A DNA stretch of 64,000 nt from Tessaracoccus timonensis. GTDB lineage: Bacteria; Actinomycetota; Actinomycetes; Propionibacteriales; Propionibacteriaceae. Location: NCBI RefSeq assembly GCF_900343145.1, contig NZ_LT996886.1, positions 2,666,001 through 2,730,000 of the forward strand, read 5' to 3'. Below, in pieces: positions 36,421-45,881 of this stretch; position 1 is the stretch's first letter, and every line of letters starts with the position of its first letter. A program made the position numbers and the translations under genes. A model generated the notes under the pieces. That model was not told the origin of the DNA, did no database searches, and saw only the letters and a list, made by a program, of their open reading frames with translations.

Positions 36421-37807
36421 GGCGCATCAGCTCGTCGGCGAGGTCGGGCTTCGCGAGCCCGACGATGTGCGTGCCCTGCTCGACGTGCTCGATGCTGTGG
36501 ATGAGGGCTTCCTTGTGGACGCGGTCGACGAGATCACCTCGCGAATACGGCACCACCACGTCGACGGGCACTTCCGGTTTCGGCAGACGTTCGGCGATCA
36601 CATCGCGCAGCTCGTCGATGCCATTACCGGTGCGGGCCGACGTTACTACGGCATCCGGGTAGTTGGCACGCAACATCATCAAAGTGGTGGCATCCGCGCG
36701 GTCAACCTTGTTGAACACGAGTTGTTCGGGCACCGAACTCGCACCAATCTCGCTCAGCACCGTGCGCACCGCGTCGATCTGGCCTTGTGGCGCGGGGTCT
36801 GAAGCGTCGACGACGTGCAGCAGTAGATCTGCATCGACGGATTCTTCCAGCGTAGAGCGGAACGCCTCCACCAGGTCGTGTGGCAAGTGACGCACGAACC
36901 CGACGGTGTCCGTCAGCGTGAACACTCGCCCGTCGTCGGTTTGGGAGCGTCGCGTGGTGGGGTCGAGCGTGGCGAACAGGGCATTTTCGACGAGTACGCC
37001 GGCGCCGGTGATGCGGTTGAGCAGCGACGATTTCCCAGCGTTCGTGTATCCGACGATGGCGACGCTGGGCACAGCGTTGCGTTTACGCTCGGCCCGCTTC
37101 GATTCGCGCTGCTGTTCCATCTCGTTCAGTTTCCGGCGCAGCTGGGCGATGCGCACGCCGATGCGCCGACGATCCGTCTCGATCCGGGTTTCACCCGGGC
37201 CTCGGCCACCGATACCCGCGCCGCCTGCGGCACGCCCACCGGCCTGCCGCGACAGATTGCCACCCCAACCGCGCAACCGCTGCTTCATGTATCCAAGCTG
37301 CGCCATCTCCACCTGGGCCTTGCCCTCCGCAGACTTCGCGTGCTGCGCGAAGATGTCGAGGATCAGCCCAGTGCGGTCGACAACCTTCACCCCGATGCGA
37401 TCTTCCAGGTTACGCAGCTGCGCCGCCTCGAGCTCACCGTCGCAAATGACCGTGTCTGCCCCAGTGGCCTCCACTACTTCACGAATCTCGGCCACCTTGC
37501 CGCTACCGACGTAGGTGGCCGGGTCAGGCGTAGAGCGGCGCTGGACGAGCGCGTCGAGCACCTGCGAGCCCGCGGTTTCGCTGAGCAGTTTCAGCTCGGC
37601 CATGGCGTTGTCGGCGTCGGCTTGTGTGCCGGACGTCCACACACTCACGAGCACCACTCGCTCGAGCCGCAGCTGGCGATACTCGACCTCGGAGATGTCG
37701 CCCAGCTCGGTGGACATGCCAGCCACGCGCCTGAGCGCATGGCGATCCGCAAGATCTTCTTGGGCGCCGTCGTAGGAGAACTCGTCGTTGGTCGTCATGA
37801 TTGGCAT
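36413..37807 (-). CDS. hflX: GTPase HflX
   Basis: Ribosome-associated GTPase that splits stalled 70S ribosomes. The 464-residue product has the N-terminal HflX domain (about 50-180; ATYVGSGKVAEI), a Gly-rich linker with GGRGPGETRIETDRR, then the G domain. The G1 motif is GYTNAGKSSLLNRI, G3 is DTVGFVRHLPHDL and G4 is NKVD. ATGs at 37807 and 37798 are both possible starts; GAGAG just before the first favours it. It lies in the conserved hflX-dapF-miaA-miaB order. Confidence 0.95.
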   Translation of the reverse strand: MPIMTTNDEFSYDGAQEDLADRHALRRVAGMSTELGDISEVEYRQLRLERVVLVSVWTSGTQADADNAMAELKLLSETAGSQVLDALVQRRSTPDPATYVGSGKVAEIREVVEATGADTVICDGELEAAQLRNLEDRIGVKVVDRTGLILDIFAQHAKSAEGKAQVEMAQLGYMKQRLRGWGGNLSRQAGGRAAGGAGIGGRGPGETRIETDRRRIGVRIAQLRRKLNEMEQQRESKRAERKRNAVPSVAIVGYTNAGKSSLLNRITGAGVLVENALFATLDPTTRRSQTDDGRVFTLTDTVGFVRHLPHDLVEAFRSTLEESVDADLLLHVVDASDPAPQGQIDAVRTVLSEIGASSVPEQLVFNKVDRADATTLMMLRANYPDAVVTSARTGNGIDELRDVIAERLPKPEVPVDVVVPYSRGDLVDRVHKEALIHSIEHVEQGTHIVGLAKPDLADELMRHG

Positions 37808-37867
37808 ATTCTCTCAGCCACCACTGACAGCTCCAAGCGGGCGCGACGAACCTGTGGAAAACCCGGC

Positions 37868-38680
37868 TCAGTGCTCGTGAAAATCACCACTTGCGACGAT
37901 CACCGCCGGTCCTGTGAGCACTGCTTCATCGGCATTGAACTCAACGAGCAGCTGCCCGCCGGGCACCGTCACTTGCACCGGCCCTTCGAAGTCGACGCGG
38001 GAACGGTACGCGGCCGCTGCCGCGACGACGCCCGTGCCGCAGCTCATGGTTTCGCCGACCCCGCGCTCGTGCACCCGCATGGCGAGCTCGCCTGGGCCAT
38101 CGACGCGCACGAACTCGATGTTGACCCCGTCTGGAAAGAGGCTGCTTGGTTCCACCACGGGCGCCTGGCGCAGATCGAGAGCGGCGAGATCCTCGTCGCC
38201 AATGAATGAAACGGCGTGGGGATTGCCGACGTTGACCGGCACGGCGTCGAATGTCGTATCACCGACGGTGACCCGCGCCGTGTCGTCACTTACCACCGCA
38301 CGCCCGACCCCGACCGCAACGCCGCCGGGCACGAACCGCGCGCGCTTCAAGCCGGCGCGCGTGGCCACGTCGAATTCTCGTTCGTTCAGCATCTGCTCGC
38401 TGCGCAGGAACTCGGCGAACACGCGAAGCCCGTTGCCGCACATCTCTGCAACGGTGCCGTCGGCATTCCAGTAGTCCATGAACCACAGATCCGGATCGCC
38501 TTCCCATCCATCGACGAGCCCGGCGCGCACCGCGCGGATCACACCGTCGCCGCCGATGCCTCCCCGCCGGTCTGCCAAGGCGCGAACGAGCTCAGGCGTC
38601 ATCTCTCGCATGCCGCCTGGGTCTTTGAGCAGCACGAAGTCGTTGTGCGTGCCGTGTCCTTTACGGAAGTGAATACCCAT
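37868..38680 (-). CDS. dapF: Diaminopimelate epimerase DapF
   Basis: Cofactor-free epimerase that makes meso-diaminopimelate for lysine and cell-wall synthesis. The 270-residue length is typical. The two catalytic cysteines are in AEMCGNGLRVFAEF and ETMSCGTGVVAAAAAY. The N-terminus IHFRKGHGTHNDFVLL is also characteristic. I take the ATG at 38680, with AAGGAG eight bases upstream, rather than the longer frame from 38725. It follows miaA with a 10-bp gap. Confidence 0.96.
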   Translation of the reverse strand: MGIHFRKGHGTHNDFVLLKDPGGMREMTPELVRALADRRGGIGGDGVIRAVRAGLVDGWEGDPDLWFMDYWNADGTVAEMCGNGLRVFAEFLRSEQMLNEREFDVATRAGLKRARFVPGGVAVGVGRAVVSDDTARVTVGDTTFDAVPVNVGNPHAVSFIGDEDLAALDLRQAPVVEPSSLFPDGVNIEFVRVDGPGELAMRVHERGVGETMSCGTGVVAAAAAYRSRVDFEGPVQVTVPGGQLLVEFNADEAVLTGPAVIVASGDFHEH

Positions 38681-38690
38681 CCTGGCTCCT

Positions 38691-39620
38691 TCATGCCTGC
38701 AGCGCTTGGGCGACATCTGCGGCAATCGTCGACACGTTGCTGTCGTCGCCTGCTGCCAACCAGCGTATTCGAGGATCTCTGCGGTACCAGCCCAGCTGTT
38801 TGCGGAAGAACTTTCTCGTGGCTCGTTTCACGGCGTCCTTCGCCTCGTCCTCGGTGAGTTCTCCGTCGAGCATCTGCACCACTTGCCGGTACCCGATGGC
38901 GCGCAGCGCCGTGCGTCCTTCTCGCAGGCCCACAACGAGCAGCGCGCGCACCTCGTCGACGAGCCCCGCTTCCCACATGCTCTCAACACGAGCATCGATC
39001 CTGGCGTCGAGTACGTCGCGCGGCAGGTCGAGCCCGTACTGTTGGACCCCTTCCAGCTCGTACGTCCATTGCGGCAGCGTCGGTGAATGTTCACCCGTGA
39101 GTTCGTGAATCTCGAGAGCGCGCACGATGCGGCGCCCATTGCCCGGCTCAATGTTCTCGGCAGACGACGGCGCAACCTCACGCAGCCGCTCGTACAACGC
39201 CGAAACCCCGACGCGGTCAAGCTCCGCCTCCCACTTCGCACGCACCTGTTCGTCGGAGCCCGGAAAGTGGAAGGCATCGGTGATGGCGCGGGTGTACAGC
39301 GGCGATCCGCCCACGACGATCGGCACCCCACCTCGGCGTTGGATATCCGCGATTACCGCGCGTGCCTGCGCCTGGAACTCGGCCACGGAGGCCTGCTCAG
39401 TGACCTCCATGATGTCGATGAGGTGATGCGGAATTCCCCGACGCTCCTCAAGCGTGGGCTTGGCGGTACCGATGTTCATTCCGCGGTAGACGAGCATGGA
39501 ATCCGCGTTCACGATCTCCGTGAGAATCCCGTCGGCTCGCAGCTGCACCGCGACGTCGACGGCGAGCGCGGACTTGCCGCTGGCCGTGGGGCCAATCAGG
39601 ACAATCACGGGTTGAGTCAT
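38691..39620 (-). CDS. miaA: tRNA dimethylallyltransferase MiaA
   Basis: Adds the isopentenyl group to A37 of tRNAs reading UNN codons. The 309-residue product has the P-loop GPTASGKSALAVDVA at the N-terminus, NADSMLVYRGMNIGTAKP, and HHLIDIMEVTEQASVAEFQ, with GGSPLYTRAI further on. MiaB, which methylthiolates the same base, is encoded 370 bp upstream, separated by the small opposite-strand gene. No clear ribosome site is visible before the ATG. Confidence 0.95.
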   Translation of the reverse strand: MTQPVIVLIGPTASGKSALAVDVAVQLRADGILTEIVNADSMLVYRGMNIGTAKPTLEERRGIPHHLIDIMEVTEQASVAEFQAQARAVIADIQRRGGVPIVVGGSPLYTRAITDAFHFPGSDEQVRAKWEAELDRVGVSALYERLREVAPSSAENIEPGNGRRIVRALEIHELTGEHSPTLPQWTYELEGVQQYGLDLPRDVLDARIDARVESMWEAGLVDEVRALLVVGLREGRTALRAIGYRQVVQMLDGELTEDEAKDAVKRATRKFFRKQLGWYRRDPRIRWLAAGDDSNVSTIAADVAQALQA

Positions 39621-39715
39621 AGGCCAAGTGTGTCACCATGGAAGTACCAGGTTGGTATGGATTCGCGTTCAGCACTGATCTGGATATCACTCCACGAATT
39701 GTGAAAGGAAGCGAC

Positions 39716-39910
39716 ATGGGAATGTTCGACGACATTAAGAACAAGGTTGCTGGACAGGATCCAGACAAGCTTCGTGAGGGCGCAGAGCGCGCTGGCGACT
39801 TCGTCGACGAGAAGACCGACAGCAAGTACGCCGACAAGGTCGACAAGGCGCAGGACTTCGCCAACGACCAGATCGACAAGCTCGCTGGCGGTAAGAACGA
39901 CAACAACTGA
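39716..39910 (+). CDS. MT0933-like antitoxin-family small protein
   Basis: A 64-residue charged helical protein starting MGMFDDIKNKV, with repeated Asp/Lys helices (VDEKTDSKYADKVDKAQDF) ending in GGKNDNN. This is the pattern of the MT0933/Rv0909-type antitoxin family, whose members are often orphans. No toxin-like gene is adjacent. AAAGGAA lies six bases before the ATG. It is inserted on the plus strand between miaA and miaB, which run the other way. A stress-related role is as likely as a toxin-antitoxin role. Confidence 0.78.
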   Translation: MGMFDDIKNKVAGQDPDKLREGAERAGDFVDEKTDSKYADKVDKAQDFANDQIDKLAGGKNDNN

Positions 39911-39916
39911 GCTGTG

Positions 39917-39932
39917 GCGGGCTGAGCCCCGC
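39917..39932 (+). terminator. Short GC hairpin after the MT0933-like gene
   Basis: GCGGG/CCCGC with a 6-nt loop, 7 bp past the stop; no T-tract. Confidence 0.4.
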
Positions 39933-39947
39933 AACGTAGACGCTCAC

Positions 39948-40010
39948 CCGAAGGCCGGGGCCTCCTGACTACACGCTACGCGTGGGTGCAGGTTAGGCTC
40001 CGGCCTTCGG
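39948..40010. repeat. Inverted repeat spanning the miaB 3' end
   Basis: CCGAAGGCCGG (39948-39958) pairs perfectly with CCGGCCTTCGG (40000-40010). A smaller hairpin, CACGC-TAC-GCGTG, sits between the arms. The right arm is inside the last codons of miaB. It could terminate transcription from both sides. Confidence 0.6.
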
Positions 40011-41459
40011 CCGTAGTGTGGGCATGCCCAGGCCCACCCCCGCCGGGCGCGCGGGACCTTCCTCACGCAGCTGCCATGCATCGCCACCGCGAGTGCGACG
40101 CAGGTCGCGGATGGGCTCGTCGGAGTTCAGGTGGTGCGGTGCGGCGTAGGTGATGCGCGCTGTCGCGATATCTCCGGGACGCGGGCGCTCGGCTGGATCA
40201 TCGCTCACCGCGACGTGCACCAGACGGTTGTCGCGCGCGCGTCCGCTCATGCGCTGCGTCTCGCCGTCTTTACGGCCTTCACCCACGGCGAACATGACCT
40301 CGACGTCGGTACCCTCTAGCTTGCGGTTTTCCTCCCACGAGATCTGGTCGACGAGCTGCACGAGACGCTCGTAACGCTCCTGCACGACGGGCTTGGGCAC
40401 CTGGTTGTCCATCTCGCCCGCCGGCGTGCCCGGACGAATCGAGTACTGGAACGTGAACGCCGCCGAGAACCGCGACTGCTCCACCACGCGCAGCGTGTCT
40501 TCAAAGTCCTCGTCGGTTTCTCCAGGAAAGCCCACAATGATGTCGGTGGTGATCGCCGCATGCGGAATCGCATCGCGCACGTTCGCGAGGATGTCGAGGA
40601 ACCGCTTCGAGCGGTACGAACGCCGCATAGATTTCAAGATGGCATCGGAGCCAGACTGCAACGGCATGTGCAAGCTCGGCATCACATTGGGCGTTTCCGC
40701 CATGGCCGCGATCACGTCGTCGGTGAAGTCCTTGGGATGCGGTGACGTGAACCGCACGCGCTCCAGCCCGTCGATCTCCCCGCACGCGCGCAACAGCTTG
40801 GCGAACGCCTGACGGTCGCCGAATTCGACGCCGTAGGCGTTCACGTTTTGGCCGAGCAGGGTGATCTCCTGAACGCCCTCGTCGACGAGCATGCGGATCT
40901 CAGCGAGGATGTCGCCGGGTCGACGGTCGGTCTCCTTACCACGCAGCTGCGGGACGATGCAGAAGGTGCAGGTGTTGTTGCAGCCCACCGAGATGGACAC
41001 CCACCCCGAGTACGGAGACTCGCGCCTGCTCGGTAAATTCGACGGGAACGTCTCTAGCGCTTCCTTGATCTCGACCTGCGCCTGCTGTTCCACGCGAGCG
41101 CGCTCCAACAGCGTCGGCAACGCACCGACGTTGTGCGTACCGAACACGACGTCCACCCACGGCGCACGCTTCACGATGGTGTCGCGGTCTTTTTGCGCCA
41201 TGCAGCCACCCACGGCGATCTGCATGCCGGGGTGCTGCTCCTTGACTCGCGCCATGTGCCCGAGGTTGCCGTAGAGCCGGTTGTCCGCGTTCTCGCGCAC
41301 CGCGCAGGTGTTGAACACGACGACATCCGCCCCAGCCGACGGGCCCTCGCCCTCGGCACGCACCATGCCTGCGTCTTCGAGGAGGCCGCTGATGCGTTCG
41401 GAGTCGTGCACGTTCATCTGGCACCCGTAGGTGATTACGTGGTAGCTGCGCTCAGTCAT
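39993..41459 (-). CDS. miaB: tRNA 2-methylthio-N6-dimethylallyladenosine synthase MiaB
   Basis: Radical-SAM methylthiotransferase acting on i6A37 made by MiaA. The 488-residue product has the N-terminal MTTase domain ([18 protein letters not shown], and [15 protein letters not shown] with cluster Cys). The radical SAM motif is [15 protein letters not shown], and a TRAM domain forms the C-terminus. I take the ATG at 41459, where homologues begin; a longer frame from 41519 adds an atypical tail. RimO encoded at 49.6-51 kb is its ribosomal-protein paralogue. Confidence 0.95.
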   Translation of the reverse strand: MTERSYHVITYGCQMNVHDSERISGLLEDAGMVRAEGEGPSAGADVVVFNTCAVRENADNRLYGNLGHMARVKEQHPGMQIAVGGCMAQKDRDTIVKRAPWVDVVFGTHNVGALPTLLERARVEQQAQVEIKEALETFPSNLPSRRESPYSGWVSISVGCNNTCTFCIVPQLRGKETDRRPGDILAEIRMLVDEGVQEITLLGQNVNAYGVEFGDRQAFAKLLRACGEIDGLERVRFTSPHPKDFTDDVIAAMAETPNVMPSLHMPLQSGSDAILKSMRRSYRSKRFLDILANVRDAIPHAAITTDIIVGFPGETDEDFEDTLRVVEQSRFSAAFTFQYSIRPGTPAGEMDNQVPKPVVQERYERLVQLVDQISWEENRKLEGTDVEVMFAVGEGRKDGETQRMSGRARDNRLVHVAVSDDPAERPRPGDIATARITYAAPHHLNSDEPIRDLRRTRGGDAWQLREEGPARPAGVGLGMPTLRPKAGA

Positions 41460-41564
41460 AACCGCACCAGGGTACCTGGCGGAGCGCGGCCACACCCAAC
41501 CGTGACGACGCAGCAGCACGCCCAGCTACGCTGGAGCGCACGCAACGTGGGAAGGACGAACACC

Positions 41565-43082
41565 TTGACCGCACCCCGACTTCGCCAGTTCCCCTCGCTC
41601 GCAAGCCCGACGAGCGTCACTGGCAAGCGCAACCCTTTGGGCGCAGACCTCACCATCGCCGAGGCGCCGGAACATCGTCGATTCCACTTCCCCGGCGCAT
41701 GCCGCTTGCCCGACGGCACGTTGCTCGTCGTCGCTCGACAAGGCAAAGAGCACGTCGATCCGACGGGCATCATTCAGCTTGTGCGCTCCACCGACGACGG
41801 GGCCACATGGAGCGAGCCCGTCACCGTCTGGGATTCCGATCACGACGACCGCGACCCGATGCTGAGCGTCGGCCCCACCGGGAGTGTGCACCTCATCTTC
41901 TTCACGCGGACAGAACCGCAGCTGGGAGACGTCGAGGCCATGGGCGTGCGCGTCATGTCGAGCGATGACGGCGGGTACTACTGGACCATGCCGACGCGCC
42001 TGGAGAACTCGCGGCCAGGATGGCTGGCTTCGCACGGACAAGTGATGGAGACCGCGAATGGCACGCTCGTGGCACCCGTGTACGGCCCGATGTGGTCCGG
42101 CATCTCCCGATCGCTCGACGGCGGGGAGTCCTTCCCCGCTTCCGAGCAATACGTGTTCGACACGTTTGGTGTGGCCACCACCGAGGTCACGCTCACGCTC
42201 ATCGACGGGGTGCTCATCGCGTGGCTGCGCCCGACGATCACCGGGGTGCCGTCACTGCTGTTCCGATCATACGATGATGGCGCGACATGGGACGGCCCCG
42301 AACCCACCAGCATCATCCAGTCGTCGGCCGCTGCCCTGCCCCTTCCAGACGGGCGCCTGTTGGTGGCCTGGGGCGATGTCTCACGGCGCTACGACGAGCG
42401 ACGCGTCACTTGTGTGGGAATCGTGAACGACCCGTTCGCGCCATGGACCGACGTGACGCCGCTGCCCATATGGGACGCGCTCAACAACGACCAAGGCAAC
42501 CCCACGCTCACTCTCCTGGGAGACGGCACTCCCCTCGTGATCGTCAACGACTACGCCTCGCGTCAGCTCGTCGGCATCCGCATGCCAATCGCAATGATCG
42601 ACGCCGCCGTACGCGACGAGGCACAGCTGGAGGGCGCCATCGATCTGCTCTCGATGGTGCGCGACGGCCGGGCCGCGCTCGAGACGAATGCCCCCGAACC
42701 AACGGAAGGGCCCGCTGCGCCCGAACGCCTGTTCGATGGCGAGCTCGGGCTCGCGACAGCGCTCATGGGCGCTGACGACCAGACGGAGCTCTGCGCCACG
42801 CTGCGGTTTGCTCTCCCACTCCCGGTGCATGAGGTGGGCGTCGCCCTGCGCCCCGGCGAATGGCAGAACGCCGAGGTCGAGGTAGAACGTCAAGACGGCG
42901 CTTGGCACGTCGCAGGCACGCTCAAGCACGGATGGCGGCTGGGTGACGTCGATTGGCTGGCGCTCGACGGTGGCGAGGTGCAGGCGGTGCGTGTCACGTC
43001 GCGCCTCAATCCGGCTGAGCGCCCGCGGTGGAGCGGCGAGGAGTCGCCAACGATTGCCATCAGCCAGATTGCTCTGCGGTGA
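41565..43082 (+). CDS. Sialidase-superfamily (BNR/Asp-box) beta-propeller protein
   Basis: A 505-residue protein with at least four Asp-box loops: RSTDDGATWSEP, SSDDGGYYWT, SLDGGESF and RSYDDGATWDGP. These indicate a six-bladed sialidase-like propeller (about 20-340). The last 150 residues form a beta-rich domain I do not recognise. There is no signal peptide, so it should act in the cytoplasm. The early arginine of sialidases could be in APEHRRFHFPGACRLPDG. The start is a TTG at 41565, with GAAGGA eight bases upstream. The next gene is an aldose-epimerase-like enzyme, suggesting intracellular sugar use. True sialidase activity is unproven. Confidence 0.72.
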   Translation: MTAPRLRQFPSLASPTSVTGKRNPLGADLTIAEAPEHRRFHFPGACRLPDGTLLVVARQGKEHVDPTGIIQLVRSTDDGATWSEPVTVWDSDHDDRDPMLSVGPTGSVHLIFFTRTEPQLGDVEAMGVRVMSSDDGGYYWTMPTRLENSRPGWLASHGQVMETANGTLVAPVYGPMWSGISRSLDGGESFPASEQYVFDTFGVATTEVTLTLIDGVLIAWLRPTITGVPSLLFRSYDDGATWDGPEPTSIIQSSAAALPLPDGRLLVAWGDVSRRYDERRVTCVGIVNDPFAPWTDVTPLPIWDALNNDQGNPTLTLLGDGTPLVIVNDYASRQLVGIRMPIAMIDAAVRDEAQLEGAIDLLSMVRDGRAALETNAPEPTEGPAAPERLFDGELGLATALMGADDQTELCATLRFALPLPVHEVGVALRPGEWQNAEVEVERQDGAWHVAGTLKHGWRLGDVDWLALDGGEVQAVRVTSRLNPAERPRWSGEESPTIAISQIALR

Positions 43083-43110
43083 TGCGCACCAGGCTCCCGG
43101 CGCTGCGCAT
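43082..43110 (+). terminator. Hairpin after the sialidase-like gene
   Basis: ATGCGCA/TGCGCAT, 7-bp perfect stem with a 15-nt loop, starting at the last base of the stop codon. There is no T-tract. Confidence 0.4.
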
Positions 43111-43117
43111 GGGCCGA

Positions 43118-43123
43118 TAGGCT
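43118..43123 (+). promoter_or_regulatory. -10 hexamer for leaderless epimerase gene
   Basis: TAGGCT, 7 nt before the ATG at 43131; no ribosome site precedes that ATG. Confidence 0.6.
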
Positions 43124-43130
43124 GCTCCAC

Positions 43131-44012
43131 ATGAGCATCTCGCCGACAGGAACGCAGTACCGCATCGCCAAGGGAGATTTCGCCGCAGTCATCGGCGAAG
43201 TGGGGGCCACCCTCCAAAGCCTCACATGGCAAGGCACGGAAGTGCTGCAGTCACTTCCGGAAGGCGAACCGTTCAAGCCGTGGTTCGGTACGTCGCTAGC
43301 GCCTTGGCCCAACCGTGTGCGTGATGGGCGTTACACGTTCGATGGCGAGGCCCTCCAACTGCCGATCAACGAACCGGAGCGCGCTTGCGCCCTGCACGGA
43401 TTGGCGTATGCGCTGGAGTGGCGCCTGGTCGAACGCACCGACGAGCGCCTCACCCTGAGCGCCACCATCTACCCGCAGGTTGGCTGGCCGGGCATCTGCC
43501 AAGTGGAGAGCCGCTTCGAGGTGGTCGACGCAGGCCTCCAAGTCACGTGGCGAGCGAAGAACGTCGGCTCCGTGGCATTTCCGTTCGGCTACGGATCGCA
43601 CGTGTATTTCCGCTTCGACGACCTTGCCGAGGTGGTGCTCACCTCACCATTTGAGCAAGAGCTCTACGTCGACGAGCGCCTGCTGCCTGCGGAACTCGGC
43701 GAGCTCTCCCCCGAGCATGACTTCCGCACTGCTCGCCCACTTGGTGGTGCAACATTCGACACCGCCTTCACCGCGGCGCCCGCCGAATGGGAAGTGACAG
43801 TGGAAGGCTGCGGGCGCACCGTCGCGCTCTGGGGTGACGAACGCCACCCGTGGATTCAGGTGTTCACCCACCCCGACCTCCCCGCCATCGCCATCGAACC
43901 CATGACGTGCGGCCCCGACGCCTTCAACGAGGGCATCACCCATGACGACACACTCCGCCTCGAGCCAGGCGACGAAGCCAGCGGAACGTGGGGCATCCGG
44001 GTGCAGGGATAA
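43131..44012 (+). CDS. Aldose 1-epimerase-family protein
   Basis: A 293-residue galactose-mutarotase-like protein. It has the family pattern GEVGATLQSLTWQG, then FGTSLAPWPNRVRDGRYTF, ACALHGLAYALEWRLVE with a catalytic-type His, and YGSHVYFRF with a second His. The general-base Glu would be in IAIEPMTCGPDAFNEG. It interconverts sugar anomers; which sugar is unknown. It follows the sialidase-like gene by 48 bp but appears to have its own leaderless promoter. It is convergent with rny, with a CAGGG/CCCTG hairpin at the stop. Confidence 0.88.
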   Translation: MSISPTGTQYRIAKGDFAAVIGEVGATLQSLTWQGTEVLQSLPEGEPFKPWFGTSLAPWPNRVRDGRYTFDGEALQLPINEPERACALHGLAYALEWRLVERTDERLTLSATIYPQVGWPGICQVESRFEVVDAGLQVTWRAKNVGSVAFPFGYGSHVYFRFDDLAEVVLTSPFEQELYVDERLLPAELGELSPEHDFRTARPLGGATFDTAFTAAPAEWEVTVEGCGRTVALWGDERHPWIQVFTHPDLPAIAIEPMTCGPDAFNEGITHDDTLRLEPGDEASGTWGIRVQG

Positions 44013-44018
44013 CCCTGG

Positions 44019-45380
44019 TCAGTGTGCCGTCGCGCTGGCGCGTGATTCACGCACGACAGTGACGTGAATGAGGCCTGGATATGTGAGCGCCTCTTCGATC
44101 TCTTGTGCAATGTCATGCGCCAGCACCTGGGCTGCGGCATCGTCAACCTCTTCGGGGTGAACGAGCACCCGCACCTCGTGACCAGACTGCATCGCGAATG
44201 CCTTGGCGACGCCGGGCTTCACGGTAGCGATGCGTTCGAGCGCGTGCATGCGCTCAAGGTAGGCCTCGAGCGACTCTCGCCGAGCGCCAGGCCGCGAACC
44301 GGAGATGGCGTCAGCAGCTTGTGTCAGGAGCGCCTCGGCTGTGCGAGGTTCTACTTCTCCATGGTGTGCTTCGACGGCATGCACGATGTCGTCGCCCTCC
44401 CCATGGGTTCTCAACAGCTCAGCCCCGATCAGGGCATGCGATCCTTCTCGTTCATGCGTGAGGGCCTTGCCGATGTCGTGCAGGAACGCGGCGCGCTTGC
44501 AGCGGGCAACGTCGAGCCCCAATTCCGACGCCATCGTGCCAGCGAGGTGCGCGCATTCCACCAGATGATCGAGGACGTTTTGGCCGTAACTCGTGCGGAA
44601 AGCGAGCGTGCCAAGGTATGGCAGCAACTCGGGGGCGAGGTCGGCGATGCCCACCTCAGCCAACGCGCGCTCAGCCATGTCTCGCATACGCTGCTCCATG
44701 CTGCGCTTCGCTTTGGACACCGCGTGCTCCACCCGCGCCGGATGGATAGTGCCGTCATCAATCAGCGACGCCAGCGCCAGGCGCGCGGTTTCACGTCGGA
44801 CGGGATCGAAGCAGCTGATGGTGACCGACTGCCCTTCGTCGATGAGCAGGTTGGCACCAGTAGCTTGCTCAAACGCCCGAATGTTGCGGCCTTCTTTGCC
44901 GATGATGCGCCCCTTCATATCTTCGGAAGGAAGCCTGATCGACGTGACCACCGTTTCTGCGGTCTGTTCGACGGCAACGCGCTGAATTGCGCCGACGACG
45001 ACCATGCGCGCCTTCTGCTCAGCTTCTCGCCTAGCCTGCTGTTCGATCACTCGCGCCTCGCGCAGTGCCGTGAGCTTCGCACGATGCAGAACGTCGTCGA
45101 TGATCTCTTGCTTCGCCTCTTGACAGGTGAGGCCAGCAATGCGCTCCCGTTCTGCTCGAAGCTGGGCTCGCTCGTCGTCGAGTGCTTGGCGCGCCGCCGA
45201 ACGTTCGTCGGTCCACCGCGTTCGCTCAGCCTCAAGCTGGAGTCGCGCTTCGGCGAGCTCCTCGCCTCGGCGATCAGGTTCTGGCTGGGACTGGGATTGG
45301 ATGGATCGATTCTGCCGAACGAGGACGACCACCACAGCTGTGAGCGCCGTCACCGCGACGATCCACGGCAGCCAATCCAT
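44019..45380 (-). CDS. rny: Ribonuclease Y
   Basis: Membrane-anchored endoribonuclease starting mRNA decay. The 453-residue product has one N-terminal helix (about 5-22), a charged coiled coil (about 30-130), a KH domain (MKGRIIGKEGRNIRAFEQ), and an HD domain (AFLHDIGKALTHE, and EGDDIVHAVEAHHGE). The coiled coil is shorter than in Firmicute RNase Y of about 520 residues. GAGGAGG precedes the ATG. Its place directly after recX is an insertion into the actinobacterial recA block. Confidence 0.93.
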   Translation of the reverse strand: MDWLPWIVAVTALTAVVVVLVRQNRSIQSQSQPEPDRRGEELAEARLQLEAERTRWTDERSAARQALDDERAQLRAERERIAGLTCQEAKQEIIDDVLHRAKLTALREARVIEQQARREAEQKARMVVVGAIQRVAVEQTAETVVTSIRLPSEDMKGRIIGKEGRNIRAFEQATGANLLIDEGQSVTISCFDPVRRETARLALASLIDDGTIHPARVEHAVSKAKRSMEQRMRDMAERALAEVGIADLAPELLPYLGTLAFRTSYGQNVLDHLVECAHLAGTMASELGLDVARCKRAAFLHDIGKALTHEREGSHALIGAELLRTHGEGDDIVHAVEAHHGEVEPRTAEALLTQAADAISGSRPGARRESLEAYLERMHALERIATVKPGVAKAFAMQSGHEVRVLVHPEEVDDAAAQVLAHDIAQEIEEALTYPGLIHVTVVRESRASATAH

Positions 45381-45392
45381 GCACGGTCCTCC

Positions 45393-45881
45393 TCACCATT
45401 CTTCGTCGTACAAATCTACCAGCGTCTCATTCGTCACCTGCATCACAGCGCCCGGCCCGAAACCCCGTCGAGCGAGTGCTCCGGCCAAACGACGCTTGGC
45501 CACATGGGGTTCGAGCCCAGACAAGCTGCGCATTTTCCGCTGCGCAACCGCACGGGCTGCGTCAAGCTCGGCGTCATCGTCAATCTCGTCCAAAGCAGCC
45601 TGGGCATGCTCGTCGGGCACGCCCTTATTCCGAAGCTCTTGACGGATGCGGCGCTTACCGTGGTGGGAGAACGACGAGCGACTCGCCACCAGCATCGATG
45701 CGAACTGCGCGTCGTCCAGCAAACCCACCTCGGTGAAGCGCCCGCATAGTTCGTCGATGAGTTCGTCTGGCACGTTGCGTTTGGCCAAGGCTGTGCGCAG
45801 TTCGGCCTCAGAGCGAGGCCGAATGCTCAGCAGGTCGAGGGCGATCTTGCGTGCGAACTCGATGTCAGAAATCGACTTCAC
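45393..45881 (-). CDS. recX: RecA regulator RecX
   Basis: Small helical protein that inhibits or modulates RecA filaments. The product is 162 residues if it starts at the GTG at 45881. Its three-helix repeats include [19 protein letters not shown] and [14 protein letters not shown], with a C-terminal copy near [17 protein letters not shown]. The gene overlaps recA by 17 bp from this start. A GTG at 45899 is also in frame, but its only ribosome site is immediately adjacent. Coupling to recA is expected. Confidence 0.9.
   Translation of the reverse strand: MKSISDIEFARKIALDLLSIRPRSEAELRTALAKRNVPDELIDELCGRFTEVGLLDDAQFASMLVASRSSFSHHGKRRIRQELRNKGVPDEHAQAALDEIDDDAELDAARAVAQRKMRSLSGLEPHVAKRRLAGALARRGFGPGAVMQVTNETLVDLYDEEW

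Noticed and set aside
39716-39910. Toxin-antitoxin pair with the MT0933-like protein
   Set aside because: Both neighbours are tRNA-modification genes on the other strand; there is no toxin-like frame nearby.
44064-45749. 561-residue plus-strand frame over rny and recX
   Set aside because: Antisense shadow spanning two real genes and their intergenic gap.
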